Source: Lentisphaerota bacterium (lineage in GTDB: Bacteria > Verrucomicrobiota > Lentisphaeria > Victivallales > Victivallaceae). Taken from it: a stretch of 36,323 nucleotides of DNA. Position numbers and translations under genes: made by a program. A model generated the notes under the pieces. The model searched no databases, was not told where the DNA came from, and saw nothing but the letters and a program-made list of their open reading frames with translations. The stretch spans positions 1 to 36,323 of the forward strand of contig SUWH01000026.1 of assembly GCA_015061605.1 (NCBI GenBank). The letters run 5' to 3'. Positions 1-7,322 of this stretch are shown here, piece by piece. Each line of letters opens with the position of its first letter. Position 1 is the stretch's first letter.

Positions 1-577
1 GACGGTGGCGGCGGGTGAATTTCGCCATTTCGGCGGTCAGGAGTTTGCCGGCTTCTTCAGAGAAATGCCATGCTTTGGGATTGCGGGCATCTTTATTGAT
101 GTTGCTGAAGTCGCTTTTTCGCAGAAATCCCCAGTAGAATTGGGATACGCGGCTGTAATTTTCGCCCTCTTTGAAACTTATGGTCTCTTGTTTCGGCACA
201 TGGATACCCTCTTTGCCGGCATATATCCAGCGCACGCCGAGTTTGTTTTCCAGAAAACCGTAAACTGCGAATGCGGTGCCGATCAAACGATCCTTTGAGT
301 CCCGTCCCCAGATGTAGAGTTTGCCGTTTTTATAAAGATAGCGGGATTCTCCGGATCGGAGAGCGGCTTTATCTCCGGCTCTGCCGACGATGATTTCCAG
401 CGCATCTTTGCCCGGAGCAAGTTTTCCTGCGGCAAGTTCGAGGTGATACTTCAACTCATCGTATGCACTCTGGAATTTTTTACTGGCAAGGGTGAGTTTG
501 ATGTTGGAGAGCTTGTATTCTGCGCCCGATACGGCGACTGCTGCGATCAACAGCAACAAAAAAAGTTTACGTTTCAT
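1..577 (-). CDS. Secreted DUF4838-type (glycoside-hydrolase-like) protein, C-terminus beyond window
   Basis: Reading the minus strand from an ATG at 577-575, the frame stays open for 192 codons to the window edge, so only the N-terminal part is present. It opens with a Sec-type signal peptide (MKRKLFLLLLIAAVAVSGA), so the product is exported. Residues 100-117 read GTAFAVYGFLENKLGVRW, which resembles the conserved segment near the N-terminus of DUF4838 and alpha-glucuronidase-like proteins that act on polysaccharides. That family call is from memory of the motif. The catalytic region is not visible, so activity and substrate are unknown. AAGGA lies about 10 nt before the start. The gene begins 13 nt after the pseudopilin-like gene ends and is probably the third gene of the transcript started by the GntR/LacI-type regulator. 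Confidence 0.8.
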   Translation of the reverse strand, partial: MKRKLFLLLLIAAVAVSGAEYKLSNIKLTLASKKFQSAYDELKYHLELAAGKLAPGKDALEIIVGRAGDKAALRSGESRYLYKNGKLYIWGRDSKDRLIGTAFAVYGFLENKLGVRWIYAGKEGIHVPKQETISFKEGENYSRVSQFYWGFLRKSDFSNINKDARNPKAWHFSEEAGKLLTAEMAKFTRRHR

Positions 578-590
578 TTTTTTTATATCC

Positions 591-1283
591 TTAAGGTATT
601 AATTCATTATAGGTAAAATGTTCTATTCCGGCGGGAATATCGAGGTTGACCATTGTCAGCAATTCAACGTGTCCGTCCCCGTAAAGCATGACACCGGCTT
701 TTTTCTGATTATGCCACGGATAAAATCCGCGCTGACTGGTCGAAGTTGGGTTGATCAGACTGGAAATCCGGTATTTTTTTTCGCGTCCGAAATAAACCCC
801 GAATGCGCCATCTGAAATTATATATTTTATTGCAGGACGCTTGATGATGGTGAATTTCTTTAAACTCATGTGCATATTGTATGCTATTGATGACCCGGCA
901 GTTCTTTGAATCGCATTTGTTATCAATTCAGAGGGCGAGTCATCCGGAATGGGCATGGATGGACAGCCGAAAAATTGATCCAATCGTCTGTATTTTGTAA
1001 TATTTCCTTCATACATATAATTGTACCAGGCATTTGCGGTGGCATCACCGCATTTCATCATCATACCATCGAATGCTTCAGTATAATTAAATACCATCAT
1101 TCCGACTTGTTTTCTGGTGGATATACACTGAGTCGCCTTGCCGCGTTCGCGTGCCTGCTGCAATGCCGGAAGCAATATCGCCGCCAGAATAGCGATGATG
1201 GCTATCACAACCAGCAGTTCAATCAATGGGAAGCGGTACCGCTTCCCATTCTCCGAATGGGAAATATCCTTTAACTGTTTCAT
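591..1283 (-). CDS. Type II pseudopilin-like protein (prepilin N-terminal methylation domain, H-x-DG ending)
   Basis: This 230-residue protein has a charged leader followed by [20 protein letters not shown], the hydrophobic prepilin helix with the conserved Glu at +5. The leader is cut by a prepilin peptidase and the helix anchors or polymerises the protein. The C-terminal part contains a His, 11 residues, then DGHVELL, like the prepilin-associated H-X9-DG endings that are abundant in Lentisphaerota and Planctomycetota. Unusual points are Pro instead of Thr at mature position 2, Arg rather than Gly before the cleavage site, and a long 17-residue leader. A perfect AGGAGG lies 6 nt before the ATG at 1283. 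It sits between a GntR/LacI-type regulator (21-nt gap) and a secreted DUF4838-type gene (13-nt gap), so a surface or export role with that protein is plausible but unproven. Confidence 0.9.
   Translation of the reverse strand: MKQLKDISHSENGKRYRFPLIELLVVIAIIAILAAILLPALQQARERGKATQCISTRKQVGMMVFNYTEAFDGMMMKCGDATANAWYNYMYEGNITKYRRLDQFFGCPSMPIPDDSPSELITNAIQRTAGSSIAYNMHMSLKKFTIIKRPAIKYIISDGAFGVYFGREKKYRISSLINPTSTSQRGFYPWHNQKKAGVMLYGDGHVELLTMVNLDIPAGIEHFTYNELIP
1225..1250. repeat. Perfect 26-bp palindrome inside the prepilin leader
   Basis: Positions 1225-1250 form an uninterrupted palindrome centred on GGTACC, with arms AATGGGAAGCGGT and ACCGCTTCCCATT. It lies within codons of the pseudopilin leader and encodes part of the charged GKRYRF segment next to the cleavage site. 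As RNA it could form a strong hairpin about 35 nt inside the reading frame. Confidence 0.9.
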
Positions 1284-1304
1284 AAAAACCTCCTCGTTTC
1301 GAGT

Positions 1305-2369
1305 TTATGGATTATTTTTTATCAGAGCCGGAGTAGTACCTCTGGCAACGATTTCATGGGAAATGTAACTTATTACTGCCGGTTCTTTTTTGAACCAGAG
1401 GGAACTGTCAAGCATCAATTTTACCGCTTGTTGTGCCATGCGGTCATAGTGAAAGTGGACGATCGACAACGGCGGAGTGATAAAGAGACGTTCCAGGTAG
1501 CCGGAAATACCCATTACTGCGACATCATCCGGGACATTTATTTTGCATTGGTGCAGGATATTGATCACTTTCATAGCGGTACAGTCGCAGAAGCACATGA
1601 ATGCTTCGGGACGTTCCGGCGAATTGACCAGATCCGGCAGTTTGTTTTCTTTGATGATCGAAGTGTCAAAAATCAGCGGGATCGATTCAGCCAATCCAAG
1701 TGAGTTGAGAAAATCTTCATAGGTGTTGCGGGTGAAGCCGCGCATACTGTCCTTTTTGAAAATCGTGGCGATCCGCTTGTATCCGAGCATGGCAAGGTAG
1801 CGTACACCATCGCCGAATGCCTGACGGATATCGGCGCATACCGAGGCAAAAGAGCCGTCGGCACTCAACTGATTGCCGAAGTTTACCACCGGAATATTGC
1901 AGGAAATTGCCAGATCAAGCAGTGCAGGGTAGTGGTTGAAATCGAGCGAACTGAGAAATATTCCGCTAATAGCGTTGTCTTTCAAAAGTTTGCTGAAACT
2001 TTGGGAAGTGTGTTCCAGGAGGTTTAATGCTGAGTAGATAATAAGCGAGTGGTTGTATTTGCTGAAAACGTTCTGCAATTCGCTGACCCTGTAACTGTTT
2101 ACTATGCCGAGATTTTCAAAGTTGGGCGAAAAGGTCAGATAGATAAAGCGTTTGCCTTCAGTGCCGCCGGAAACATAGTTGCCGCTTCTGCCGATTTTTT
2201 CAATCATGTTTTCCTGTCGGAGTTTTTCCAGTGCCAGACGGAGAGTTACCCGGGAAATCTGCAGTTTTTCAGCAAGACACTGTTCAGACGGAAGCTTGCT
2301 TCCGGCAGGGTATTCCCCGGAAGTTATCATCTGTTTCAGTTGATTGTAAGCAAAATCTTTGCGCAGCAT
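1305..2369 (-). CDS. GntR-type winged-helix regulator with LacI-type sugar-binding domain
   Basis: The 354-residue protein starts with a GntR-family winged helix (about residues 1-70; motifs GSKLPSEQCLAEKLQISRVT and LRLALEKLRQENMIEKIGRSG). Residues about 75-345 resemble a periplasmic-binding-protein-like sensor of the LacI/GalR type (for example VAVMGISGYLERLFITPPLS). This DNA-binding/sensor combination is typical of AraR-like carbohydrate regulators, so the ligand is probably a sugar or oligosaccharide; the exact ligand cannot be read. It is the first gene of a minus-strand run followed by the pseudopilin-like and DUF4838-type genes. A good promoter lies at 2418-2446 and an imperfect palindrome between promoter and start (2379-2403) could be its own operator. 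Confidence 0.9.
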   Translation of the reverse strand: MLRKDFAYNQLKQMITSGEYPAGSKLPSEQCLAEKLQISRVTLRLALEKLRQENMIEKIGRSGNYVSGGTEGKRFIYLTFSPNFENLGIVNSYRVSELQNVFSKYNHSLIIYSALNLLEHTSQSFSKLLKDNAISGIFLSSLDFNHYPALLDLAISCNIPVVNFGNQLSADGSFASVCADIRQAFGDGVRYLAMLGYKRIATIFKKDSMRGFTRNTYEDFLNSLGLAESIPLIFDTSIIKENKLPDLVNSPERPEAFMCFCDCTAMKVINILHQCKINVPDDVAVMGISGYLERLFITPPLSIVHFHYDRMAQQAVKLMLDSSLWFKKEPAVISYISHEIVARGTTPALIKNNP

Positions 2370-2378
2370 TGTTTATCT

Positions 2379-2403
2379 GGTATTATCAAACGGTTATTTT
2401 ACC
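2379..2403. promoter_or_regulatory. Candidate operator (imperfect palindrome) before the GntR/LacI-type gene
   Basis: The 25-bp stretch begins GGTATTATC and ends TATTTTACC, so its ends are complementary and its interior is partly symmetric. It lies between the -10 box at 2418-2423 and the start codon at 2369, downstream of the expected transcription start. Autoregulation by the encoded repressor is an inference from position. Confidence 0.35.
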
Positions 2404-2417
2404 ATATCCTCCACCCC

Positions 2418-2446
2418 ATACTAGCACACAAAAATGCATTTGTCAA
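2418..2446 (-). promoter_or_regulatory. Promoter of the GntR/LacI-pseudopilin-DUF4838 run
   Basis: On the minus strand TTGACA (2446-2441) is followed after exactly 17 nt by TAGTAT (2423-2418), a good housekeeping-sigma pattern 49 nt before the start codon. Confidence 0.75.
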
Positions 2447-2511
2447 GAACAGATAAAAAAAATTGTAAAAATTTGAACTTTGCGACCATCCGCCGTAACC
2501 CGGGGATATGT

Positions 2512-2628
2512 GGGGATGTGAAGTGACGGATTTCATCCGTCGTGAAGAATTGCTTTGCAATGTGAAGTGTTCGCCTGTCGGCAAACGTGAAGCGCTCGCT
2601 TCGCGAGTAAGGATGTGATAAATTATTT
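2512..2628 (-). repeat. Four-hairpin repeat element, copy 1
   Basis: This 117-bp element contains four short hairpins, each preceded on the plus strand by GTGAAG. Their sequences are GACGGATTTCATCCGTC, ATTGCTTTGCAAT, TTCGCCTGTCGGCAAA and CTCGCTTCGCGAG. On the minus strand the loops read GAA, AAA, GACA and GAA. The third stem has a C-A mismatch as plus-strand RNA but a G-U pair as minus-strand RNA, which is why it is placed on the minus strand. Confidence 0.85.
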
Positions 2629-2745
2629 GGGGATGTGAAGTGACGGATTTCATCCGTCGTGAAGAATTGCTTTGCAATGTGAAGTGTTCGCCTGTCGGCA
2701 AACGTGAAGCGCTCGCTTCGCGAGTAAAGATATGATAATTTATTT
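2629..2745 (-). repeat. Four-hairpin repeat element, copy 2
   Basis: This copy follows copy 1 directly with a 117-bp period and is almost identical. It differs in the tail (AAAGATATGATAATTTATTT) and is followed by a 47-bp flank (2746-2792) that recurs after copy 3. Confidence 0.85.
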
Positions 2746-2792
2746 GAATATAAAGTATGCGACCAACGGGAGCCAAAATACTCCGCTTTTCT
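2746..2792. repeat. 47-bp flank repeat, copy 1
   Basis: This unit (GAATATAAAGTATGCGACCA at its start, ending CTCCGCTTTTCT) occurs again at 2928-2974 with no difference that I can see. It contains GGAG and CTCC eight nt apart. It is probably part of a composite repeat unit with the four-hairpin element. Confidence 0.8.
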
Positions 2793-2810
2793 CTGGAAAA
2801 GGGAGGGGGC

Positions 2811-2927
2811 GGGGATGTGAAGTGACGGATTTCATCCGTCGTGAAGAATTGCTTTGCAATGTGAAGTGTTTGCCTGTCGGCAAACGTGAAGCGCTCGCTT
2901 CGCGAGTAAGGATGTGATAATTTATTT
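2811..2927 (-). repeat. Four-hairpin repeat element, copy 3
   Basis: This is the third near-identical copy, 182 bp after copy 2. Here the third hairpin is perfect (TTTGCCTGTCGGCAAA), so copies 1 and 2 carry the T-to-C variant that still pairs as G-U on the minus strand. Confidence 0.85.
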
Positions 2928-2974
2928 GAATATAAAGTATGCGACCAACGGGAGCCAAAATACTCCGCTTTTCT
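2928..2974. repeat. 47-bp flank repeat, copy 2
   Basis: Direct repeat of 2746-2792, again immediately after a four-hairpin element. The order hairpin element then flank is therefore present twice. Confidence 0.8.
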
Positions 2975-2990
2975 TGAAAAAGGATGGGGG

Positions 2991-3048
2991 TGTGGGGGAA
3001 GGGAAAAACTTCTTTTCTCGTGAAAAGAAGTTTTTCCCTTCCCCCACA
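2991..3048 (-). terminator. Perfect 27-bp hairpin just after ygiQ
   Basis: Two 27-nt arms (2991-3017 and 3022-3048) are fully complementary around a TCGT loop. It begins 11 nt past the ygiQ stop codon on the minus strand, so it would fold at the 3' end of that transcript. There is no clean T-run after the stem, so simple intrinsic termination is uncertain; 3'-end protection is an alternative. Confidence 0.6.
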
Positions 3049-3058
3049 ATACCACGCA

Positions 3059-4768
3059 TCACTTTTTTTTGTAAGGAGTACGGCGTTTTTTGAGGACTTC
3101 GATTTGGGGGCGGCGTTCGGCGAGGCCGCGGTTGACTTCGATGGGGGTGCCGTCGGGGGCTTTGCCGGTGTAGTACATGGCGGCTCCCATGGTCATGGGG
3201 AGGGGGATGTAGTCTTGAACCTGCTGCAAGCTCCAGCGGTGTTTATTGAGGAAGTCATCGACGGTTTTCATCTCTTTGGCGCCGCAGCCGGGGAAGTTGG
3301 AGATAAAGAGCGGGATGATGTACTGTTCCAGACCGCATTCTTTGGTGATGCGGTTGAATTCATCCATAAAGCGGTAGAACTCTTCCGGGGTGCCTTTGCG
3401 CATAAGTTTCATCACCTTGGCGTCGAGATGTTCCGGGGCGACTTTCATGTGACCGGAAACGTGATGGGCGATGATTTCGCGGAGGAGCTCCGGCTGGCGC
3501 AGAGCGAGGTCGAGGCGGATACCTGAATTGATGTAAACTTTGCGGATTTTCGGGTGTTTACGGAGCGTTTTCAAGGTGTGCAGCACTGCCAGACCGTCAC
3601 AGTGATAACCGGGGCAGTGATTGGGGAAAATACAGCTTACGCGCTTGCATTTTTTGCACCGTTCCAGATCGTAAGAGCTGCCGAAAAGGTTTCCTGCGGC
3701 ACCGCCGACATCGCTGATGATGCCTTTGAAGTTCGGCTGCTTGCTGATGGTGTCGGCTTCACGGAGGATGGATTCAGTACTCCGGCTCATCACGGCACGT
3801 CCCTGATGGGCGACCAGACCGCAAAACGCGCAGCCGCCGGGACAGCCGCGAACGGCTTGAATGGAGTTGATAATGCTTTCGTAAGCGGGGATCTTGCCTT
3901 TGTATTTCGGGTGCGGCTTGCGGGCAAAAGGAAGCTCGTGAACTCTATCGAGTTCTTCGGGTTTCAGCGGTTCGGCGGGCGGTTCGATGACCAGCAGCCG
4001 GTCACCGTAACGCTGGATCATGCCGGAAGCGCTGTAATAGTTCATATTGGCTTCGATGAGCTTGGTCTGCTCCATAAGGGCATCTTTGTTTTGCAGGATT
4101 TCCTCGTAACTTGGCAATTCAACATAGTTTGAAGTGTCAAATTCCATTGCAGCATTTTTGCCCAGCAGCCGGGCTGTGCCGCGGATGCCGCCGGGAGCTT
4201 CGCCATTGGCAAAGCGGCGGAAAGCTTCCGGAGTGGGGCGTTCACCCATACCGTAGACCATGATATCCGCTTTGGTGTCCAGAAGCATGGAGGGGCGGAT
4301 CTTGTCCTGCCAGTAGTCGTAGTGGGCGACGCGGCGCAAACTGGCTTCCAGACCGCCGATCAGGATCGGTTTGCCGGGGAAAGCGCGGCGCGCCAACTGG
4401 GAATAGACCGGGAGCGAATGCGGAGGACGGTTGCCGGTTTTGCCGTCTTCACTGAACATATCATCCCGGCGCATCCGCCGTCCGGCAGTGTAGATGTTGA
4501 CCATTGAATCCATATTGCCGCTGGTTACCCCCACGCCGATGCGGGGTTGTCCCATGACGAGCAGACTTTCGGGGGTTTTCCAGTCCGGTTGGGCGATGAT
4601 GCCGACTTTGTAGCCGAGACTTTCCAGATGTCTGCCGATGATGGAATTGCCGAAGGATGGGTGGTCGACATAGCAGTCGCCGGTTATAAGGATGATGTCA
4701 AGTTCATCCCAGTTCAGGCGTTCCATTTCTTCGCGGGAGGTTGGCAGAAAGGGGGCGGCACGGTTCAT
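3059..4768 (-). CDS. ygiQ: YgiQ-family radical SAM protein
   Basis: The 569-residue product matches the UPF0313/YgiQ radical SAM family. Its N-terminal region has the typical WDELDIILITGDCYVDHPSF (about residues 24-43) and a B12-binding-like fold. The radical SAM cluster is RGCPGGCAFCGL with C309, C313 and C316 in the CX3CX2C pattern that binds a 4Fe-4S cluster and S-adenosylmethionine. The reaction of the family is not established. The protein is shorter than E. coli YgiQ (about 740 residues), ending soon after the core with a basic RRTPYKKK tail. Its ATG overlaps the stop of the preceding secreted-protein gene (ATGA), so it is translated as the last gene of a seven-gene run. Confidence 0.95.
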   Translation of the reverse strand: MNRAAPFLPTSREEMERLNWDELDIILITGDCYVDHPSFGNSIIGRHLESLGYKVGIIAQPDWKTPESLLVMGQPRIGVGVTSGNMDSMVNIYTAGRRMRRDDMFSEDGKTGNRPPHSLPVYSQLARRAFPGKPILIGGLEASLRRVAHYDYWQDKIRPSMLLDTKADIMVYGMGERPTPEAFRRFANGEAPGGIRGTARLLGKNAAMEFDTSNYVELPSYEEILQNKDALMEQTKLIEANMNYYSASGMIQRYGDRLLVIEPPAEPLKPEELDRVHELPFARKPHPKYKGKIPAYESIINSIQAVRGCPGGCAFCGLVAHQGRAVMSRSTESILREADTISKQPNFKGIISDVGGAAGNLFGSSYDLERCKKCKRVSCIFPNHCPGYHCDGLAVLHTLKTLRKHPKIRKVYINSGIRLDLALRQPELLREIIAHHVSGHMKVAPEHLDAKVMKLMRKGTPEEFYRFMDEFNRITKECGLEQYIIPLFISNFPGCGAKEMKTVDDFLNKHRWSLQQVQDYIPLPMTMGAAMYYTGKAPDGTPIEVNRGLAERRPQIEVLKKRRTPYKKK

Positions 4769-5292
4769 TTTTTTGCCTCAACTGCGCCGAAAGTTCCTTC
4801 GTGCGGAATATTCTCAATATCCATGGGAGCTTTTTTACCGATGACGGTGAAAGGAATTTCGACCGCGTATACTTCATTGGCGGGAGTCAGGCGGCTTTTT
4901 AGGATCAATTTTTCGGTTGCCTGTTTGCCGACAAACTTGCTGTCAGCGATAAAGAGCAGCTGCAGCGGAGTGCGTTGAGAAATGTTTTCGGTGGTGAATT
5001 CAAAATTACGCTTGGTGCGGATGGCGGCACAATTGATCTCTTTGCCGAATACTTCCAGAGAATAATCAAAGATCGAAACGGAACGTTCAGCATCCAGTTT
5101 TATGGACACAACCGCATATACCGGAGTTTCCGGAATGGAGAGCGGAGCGTCCGGATTGACCTTGGTTACTTTGATGGCGGAAGTGGATAATTCCGCCGCC
5201 AGCACCTTGCCGGAACGGAAGATAACAGCTTCTGCTTTAAGAAGCGATGCGGTGAACAATACTGCTGCAAGAATCAAAATACGGTATTTCAT
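4765..5292 (-). CDS. Secreted protein of unknown function
   Basis: I do not recognise this 175-residue protein. It has a signal peptide (MKYRILILAAVLFTASLLKAEA) in its first 22 or so residues and no later membrane segment, so it should be periplasmic or outer-membrane associated. The rest has alternating hydrophobic and polar stretches suggesting a beta-rich domain (for example VYAVVSIKLDAERSVSIFDY). GGAGAAAT lies 8 nt before the ATG. It follows another unknown secreted-protein gene by 25 nt and overlaps the ygiQ start by 4 nt, so it is co-transcribed with both. Confidence 0.8.
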   Translation of the reverse strand: MKYRILILAAVLFTASLLKAEAVIFRSGKVLAAELSTSAIKVTKVNPDAPLSIPETPVYAVVSIKLDAERSVSIFDYSLEVFGKEINCAAIRTKRNFEFTTENISQRTPLQLLFIADSKFVGKQATEKLILKSRLTPANEVYAVEIPFTVIGKKAPMDIENIPHEGTFGAVEAKK

Positions 5293-5317
5293 AATTATTT
5301 CTCCAATAATGAAGTGA

Positions 5318-6055
5318 TTATTCTATTTTTTTCAGATAAAAGGCTCCGTTGCCGTTTTCTCCGAATTTTACCCATAATATCTGCCGTTCCGGATGGTTGC
5401 GGAAATAGATCTCTCCGGTACCTCTGATTGCCGGAGAGTGTTCCGCACCGGCATTGTGCCAGCCGTCACTTGCCAGCCGCGCCGAATAGGAGACCAGAAG
5501 CTGTACCGGATCGCCAGCCGCATGGTCAAATGAGCCGTAGACCGCATCGATCCGGGGGATTTCCATTATCATGTCAGCTTGACTTCCGGCAGGCAGCGGG
5601 GGAAGTTCCCGCGGCCATACGTTGACCGGCGGAACAGGAGAATCCTGTTCGATACGGAATGCAGTCACCGGTTGATCCGGGGCGGCAAATACGAACAGCC
5701 AGCGGTCGGAACTGTGTCTGCCGGTCGGAATGATCGCGCGCAGATAATCCGCTCCGGTCTCCAATTGCTCCGGTTTGATCCGGTTTTTCAGAATCGCGGT
5801 CAACATTTCCCGGGAAGTTTTCAGTTGATATATTTCCAGAGTCAGCGGTTGTCCGTTGATGGAAACCTTTTCTTTGGTCAGCGGCTTTTTACTCAAGCCG
5901 GGAAGTTCTGAAGCGTGAAAACTGCCCCGGGCAGGGTTGCGGCTGCCGGATGAACCGGAATTGCCGCTGCCGGGCCAGACGACCACTGCATCAAGTTCAA
6001 ATGCAGCAGTAAAGATCAGCAGCAGGATAGTTATTGATGTAAAAAGGAGCTTCAC
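5318..6055 (-). CDS. Secreted protein of unknown function, GTG start
   Basis: This 245-residue protein is not recognised. It starts with a signal peptide (KLLFTSITILLLIFTAAF) and a Gly/Ser-rich linker (GSGNSGSSGSRNPARGS), then a single soluble region. The C-terminal part contains SYSARLASDGWHNAGAE, a pattern of a strand followed by a DGW turn. The start codon is GTG at 6055, supported by AGGTGA 8 nt upstream. It lies 19 nt after the beta-helix gene and 25 nt before the next secreted-protein gene, within the same run. Confidence 0.8.
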   Translation of the reverse strand: MKLLFTSITILLLIFTAAFELDAVVVWPGSGNSGSSGSRNPARGSFHASELPGLSKKPLTKEKVSINGQPLTLEIYQLKTSREMLTAILKNRIKPEQLETGADYLRAIIPTGRHSSDRWLFVFAAPDQPVTAFRIEQDSPVPPVNVWPRELPPLPAGSQADMIMEIPRIDAVYGSFDHAAGDPVQLLVSYSARLASDGWHNAGAEHSPAIRGTGEIYFRNHPERQILWVKFGENGNGAFYLKKIE

Positions 6056-6074
6056 CGGAAGTCACCTGCCTGTC

Positions 6075-7322
6075 TTATTCTCCGAGGGCTTTTTCCAACT
6101 GACCGCCGAAAATGGCGAAGAGCCGTTTTCGGGCTTCATTGATTTCAGCTTCGATTTCTTCAGCTTTGACTACGGTGACTTTGTTATTGTAAAACTCATG
6201 CACCTTGTTGAAGTTTGCGATTTTTACATCGGAGAAGTTCACATCCAGTTTGCCGGGGCTCTGGATATTGAAGATCGCCTTGGGATTTCTGTTGAGCATC
6301 CGGAGGTTTTGGATTTCAAATTTCTGATTGGTGTCTTTGCGGGTGGTCAGGCGGAAGCCGCCGATGGAGTCGGATTTGAACCAGGCGTTTTTCAGGGTGT
6401 TGGTTGTATTTTCGGTGCAGAAAATATCCTGTCCGAGGATGCCTTCGGCGTAGACGTTTTCGTGATGGTTTTCCGATTTGTTGATGTGACAAATGGCGGT
6501 CGAACAGCGGATGGCGACAAAGTTTTTGACGTAAATGAGGCAGGTTTCGTGGGCGCTGATGGCATCGTCTCCGCATTCGACAGCGGCGATGTTTTCAAGA
6601 ATGATGTTGCGGCTGTTGCCGTGGAAATTGTAGCCGTCATTGTGGAAGTGTTTGACGATGACATTGCGCACGGTTATGTGACTGCTGTCTTTGGCGATGT
6701 CAACACCGGAAATGCGGTTGATCCGGGGTTCTTCAAAACCGGCTTCTGCGGGGGTCTTTGCTCCTTCGGGAAGACGGATGATGTAGTCCTGATTGAAAAT
6801 TTGTCTGTGTTTTGTATTTTTTGCCACTTTTCCGCGGATGATGGTCCACTCGCCCGGCAGAAGTTCTTCAAGTTTTTTGAATTTATCACTGCCTTTGGCT
6901 TTGTTGAAGCGGCCCATGCGGTGGATTTTTCCTTTAAGAGTCATAAAATAGCGGTTGGACATATTGGTGCCGATCTGGCGCGTACACTTGAAATATCCCG
7001 GCTGGAACTCTTTCCATTCTTTGGGATTCAACGGCATGGTTCCGAGAAAGATGTTATTCATACCGTCAACGGTGATCGGTTTGCCGGGTTCTCCGCTTTT
7101 GTTCCGGAAAACGATCGCATCGCGGATCGGCTTGTCGCTGGGCAATATGTAAATCGTGTCGCCGGGTTTTGCTTTGTTGAGGGCGCGGGCAAAAATATCC
7201 AGCGGAGCTGCTTTGGTTCCCGGATTTTTCCGGTTGCCTCTATTGTAGTCAACATAGATGTCAGCGGCACCGAGCACAGCACAGAATGCTGCCGCAGTTA
7301 CGATGGAGAGGAGATGTTTCAT
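6075..7322 (-). CDS. Secreted right-handed beta-helix protein
   Basis: The 415-residue product has a signal peptide (MKHLLSIVTAAAFCAVLGAA) followed by DIYVDYNRGNRKNPGTKAAP and LNKAKPGDTIYILP, the usual entry of DUF1565/pectate-lyase-like beta-helix proteins. Residues about 205-350 carry the repeated short-strand pattern of a parallel beta-helix (HITVRNVIVKHFHNDGYNFH, NIILENIAAVECGDDAISAH). Such proteins bind or cleave polysaccharides. The Gly-Asp-Asp-Ala segment resembles active-site turns of polysaccharide lyases or GH28-like enzymes, but no activity can be assigned. The ATG overlaps the stop of the GT4 gene by 4 nt. Confidence 0.85.
   Translation of the reverse strand: MKHLLSIVTAAAFCAVLGAADIYVDYNRGNRKNPGTKAAPLDIFARALNKAKPGDTIYILPSDKPIRDAIVFRNKSGEPGKPITVDGMNNIFLGTMPLNPKEWKEFQPGYFKCTRQIGTNMSNRYFMTLKGKIHRMGRFNKAKGSDKFKKLEELLPGEWTIIRGKVAKNTKHRQIFNQDYIIRLPEGAKTPAEAGFEEPRINRISGVDIAKDSSHITVRNVIVKHFHNDGYNFHGNSRNIILENIAAVECGDDAISAHETCLIYVKNFVAIRCSTAICHINKSENHHENVYAEGILGQDIFCTENTTNTLKNAWFKSDSIGGFRLTTRKDTNQKFEIQNLRMLNRNPKAIFNIQSPGKLDVNFSDVKIANFNKVHEFYNNKVTVVKAEEIEAEINEARKRLFAIFGGQLEKALGE

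Noticed and set aside
2512-2927. Possible CRISPR array
   Set aside because: Only three copies, 117 bp long, two of them directly adjacent, with no unique spacers and no cas genes.
2399-3055. Open frame of 218 codons on the minus strand across the repeats
   Set aside because: Its protein merely repeats the translated hairpin elements; no start signal and no family.
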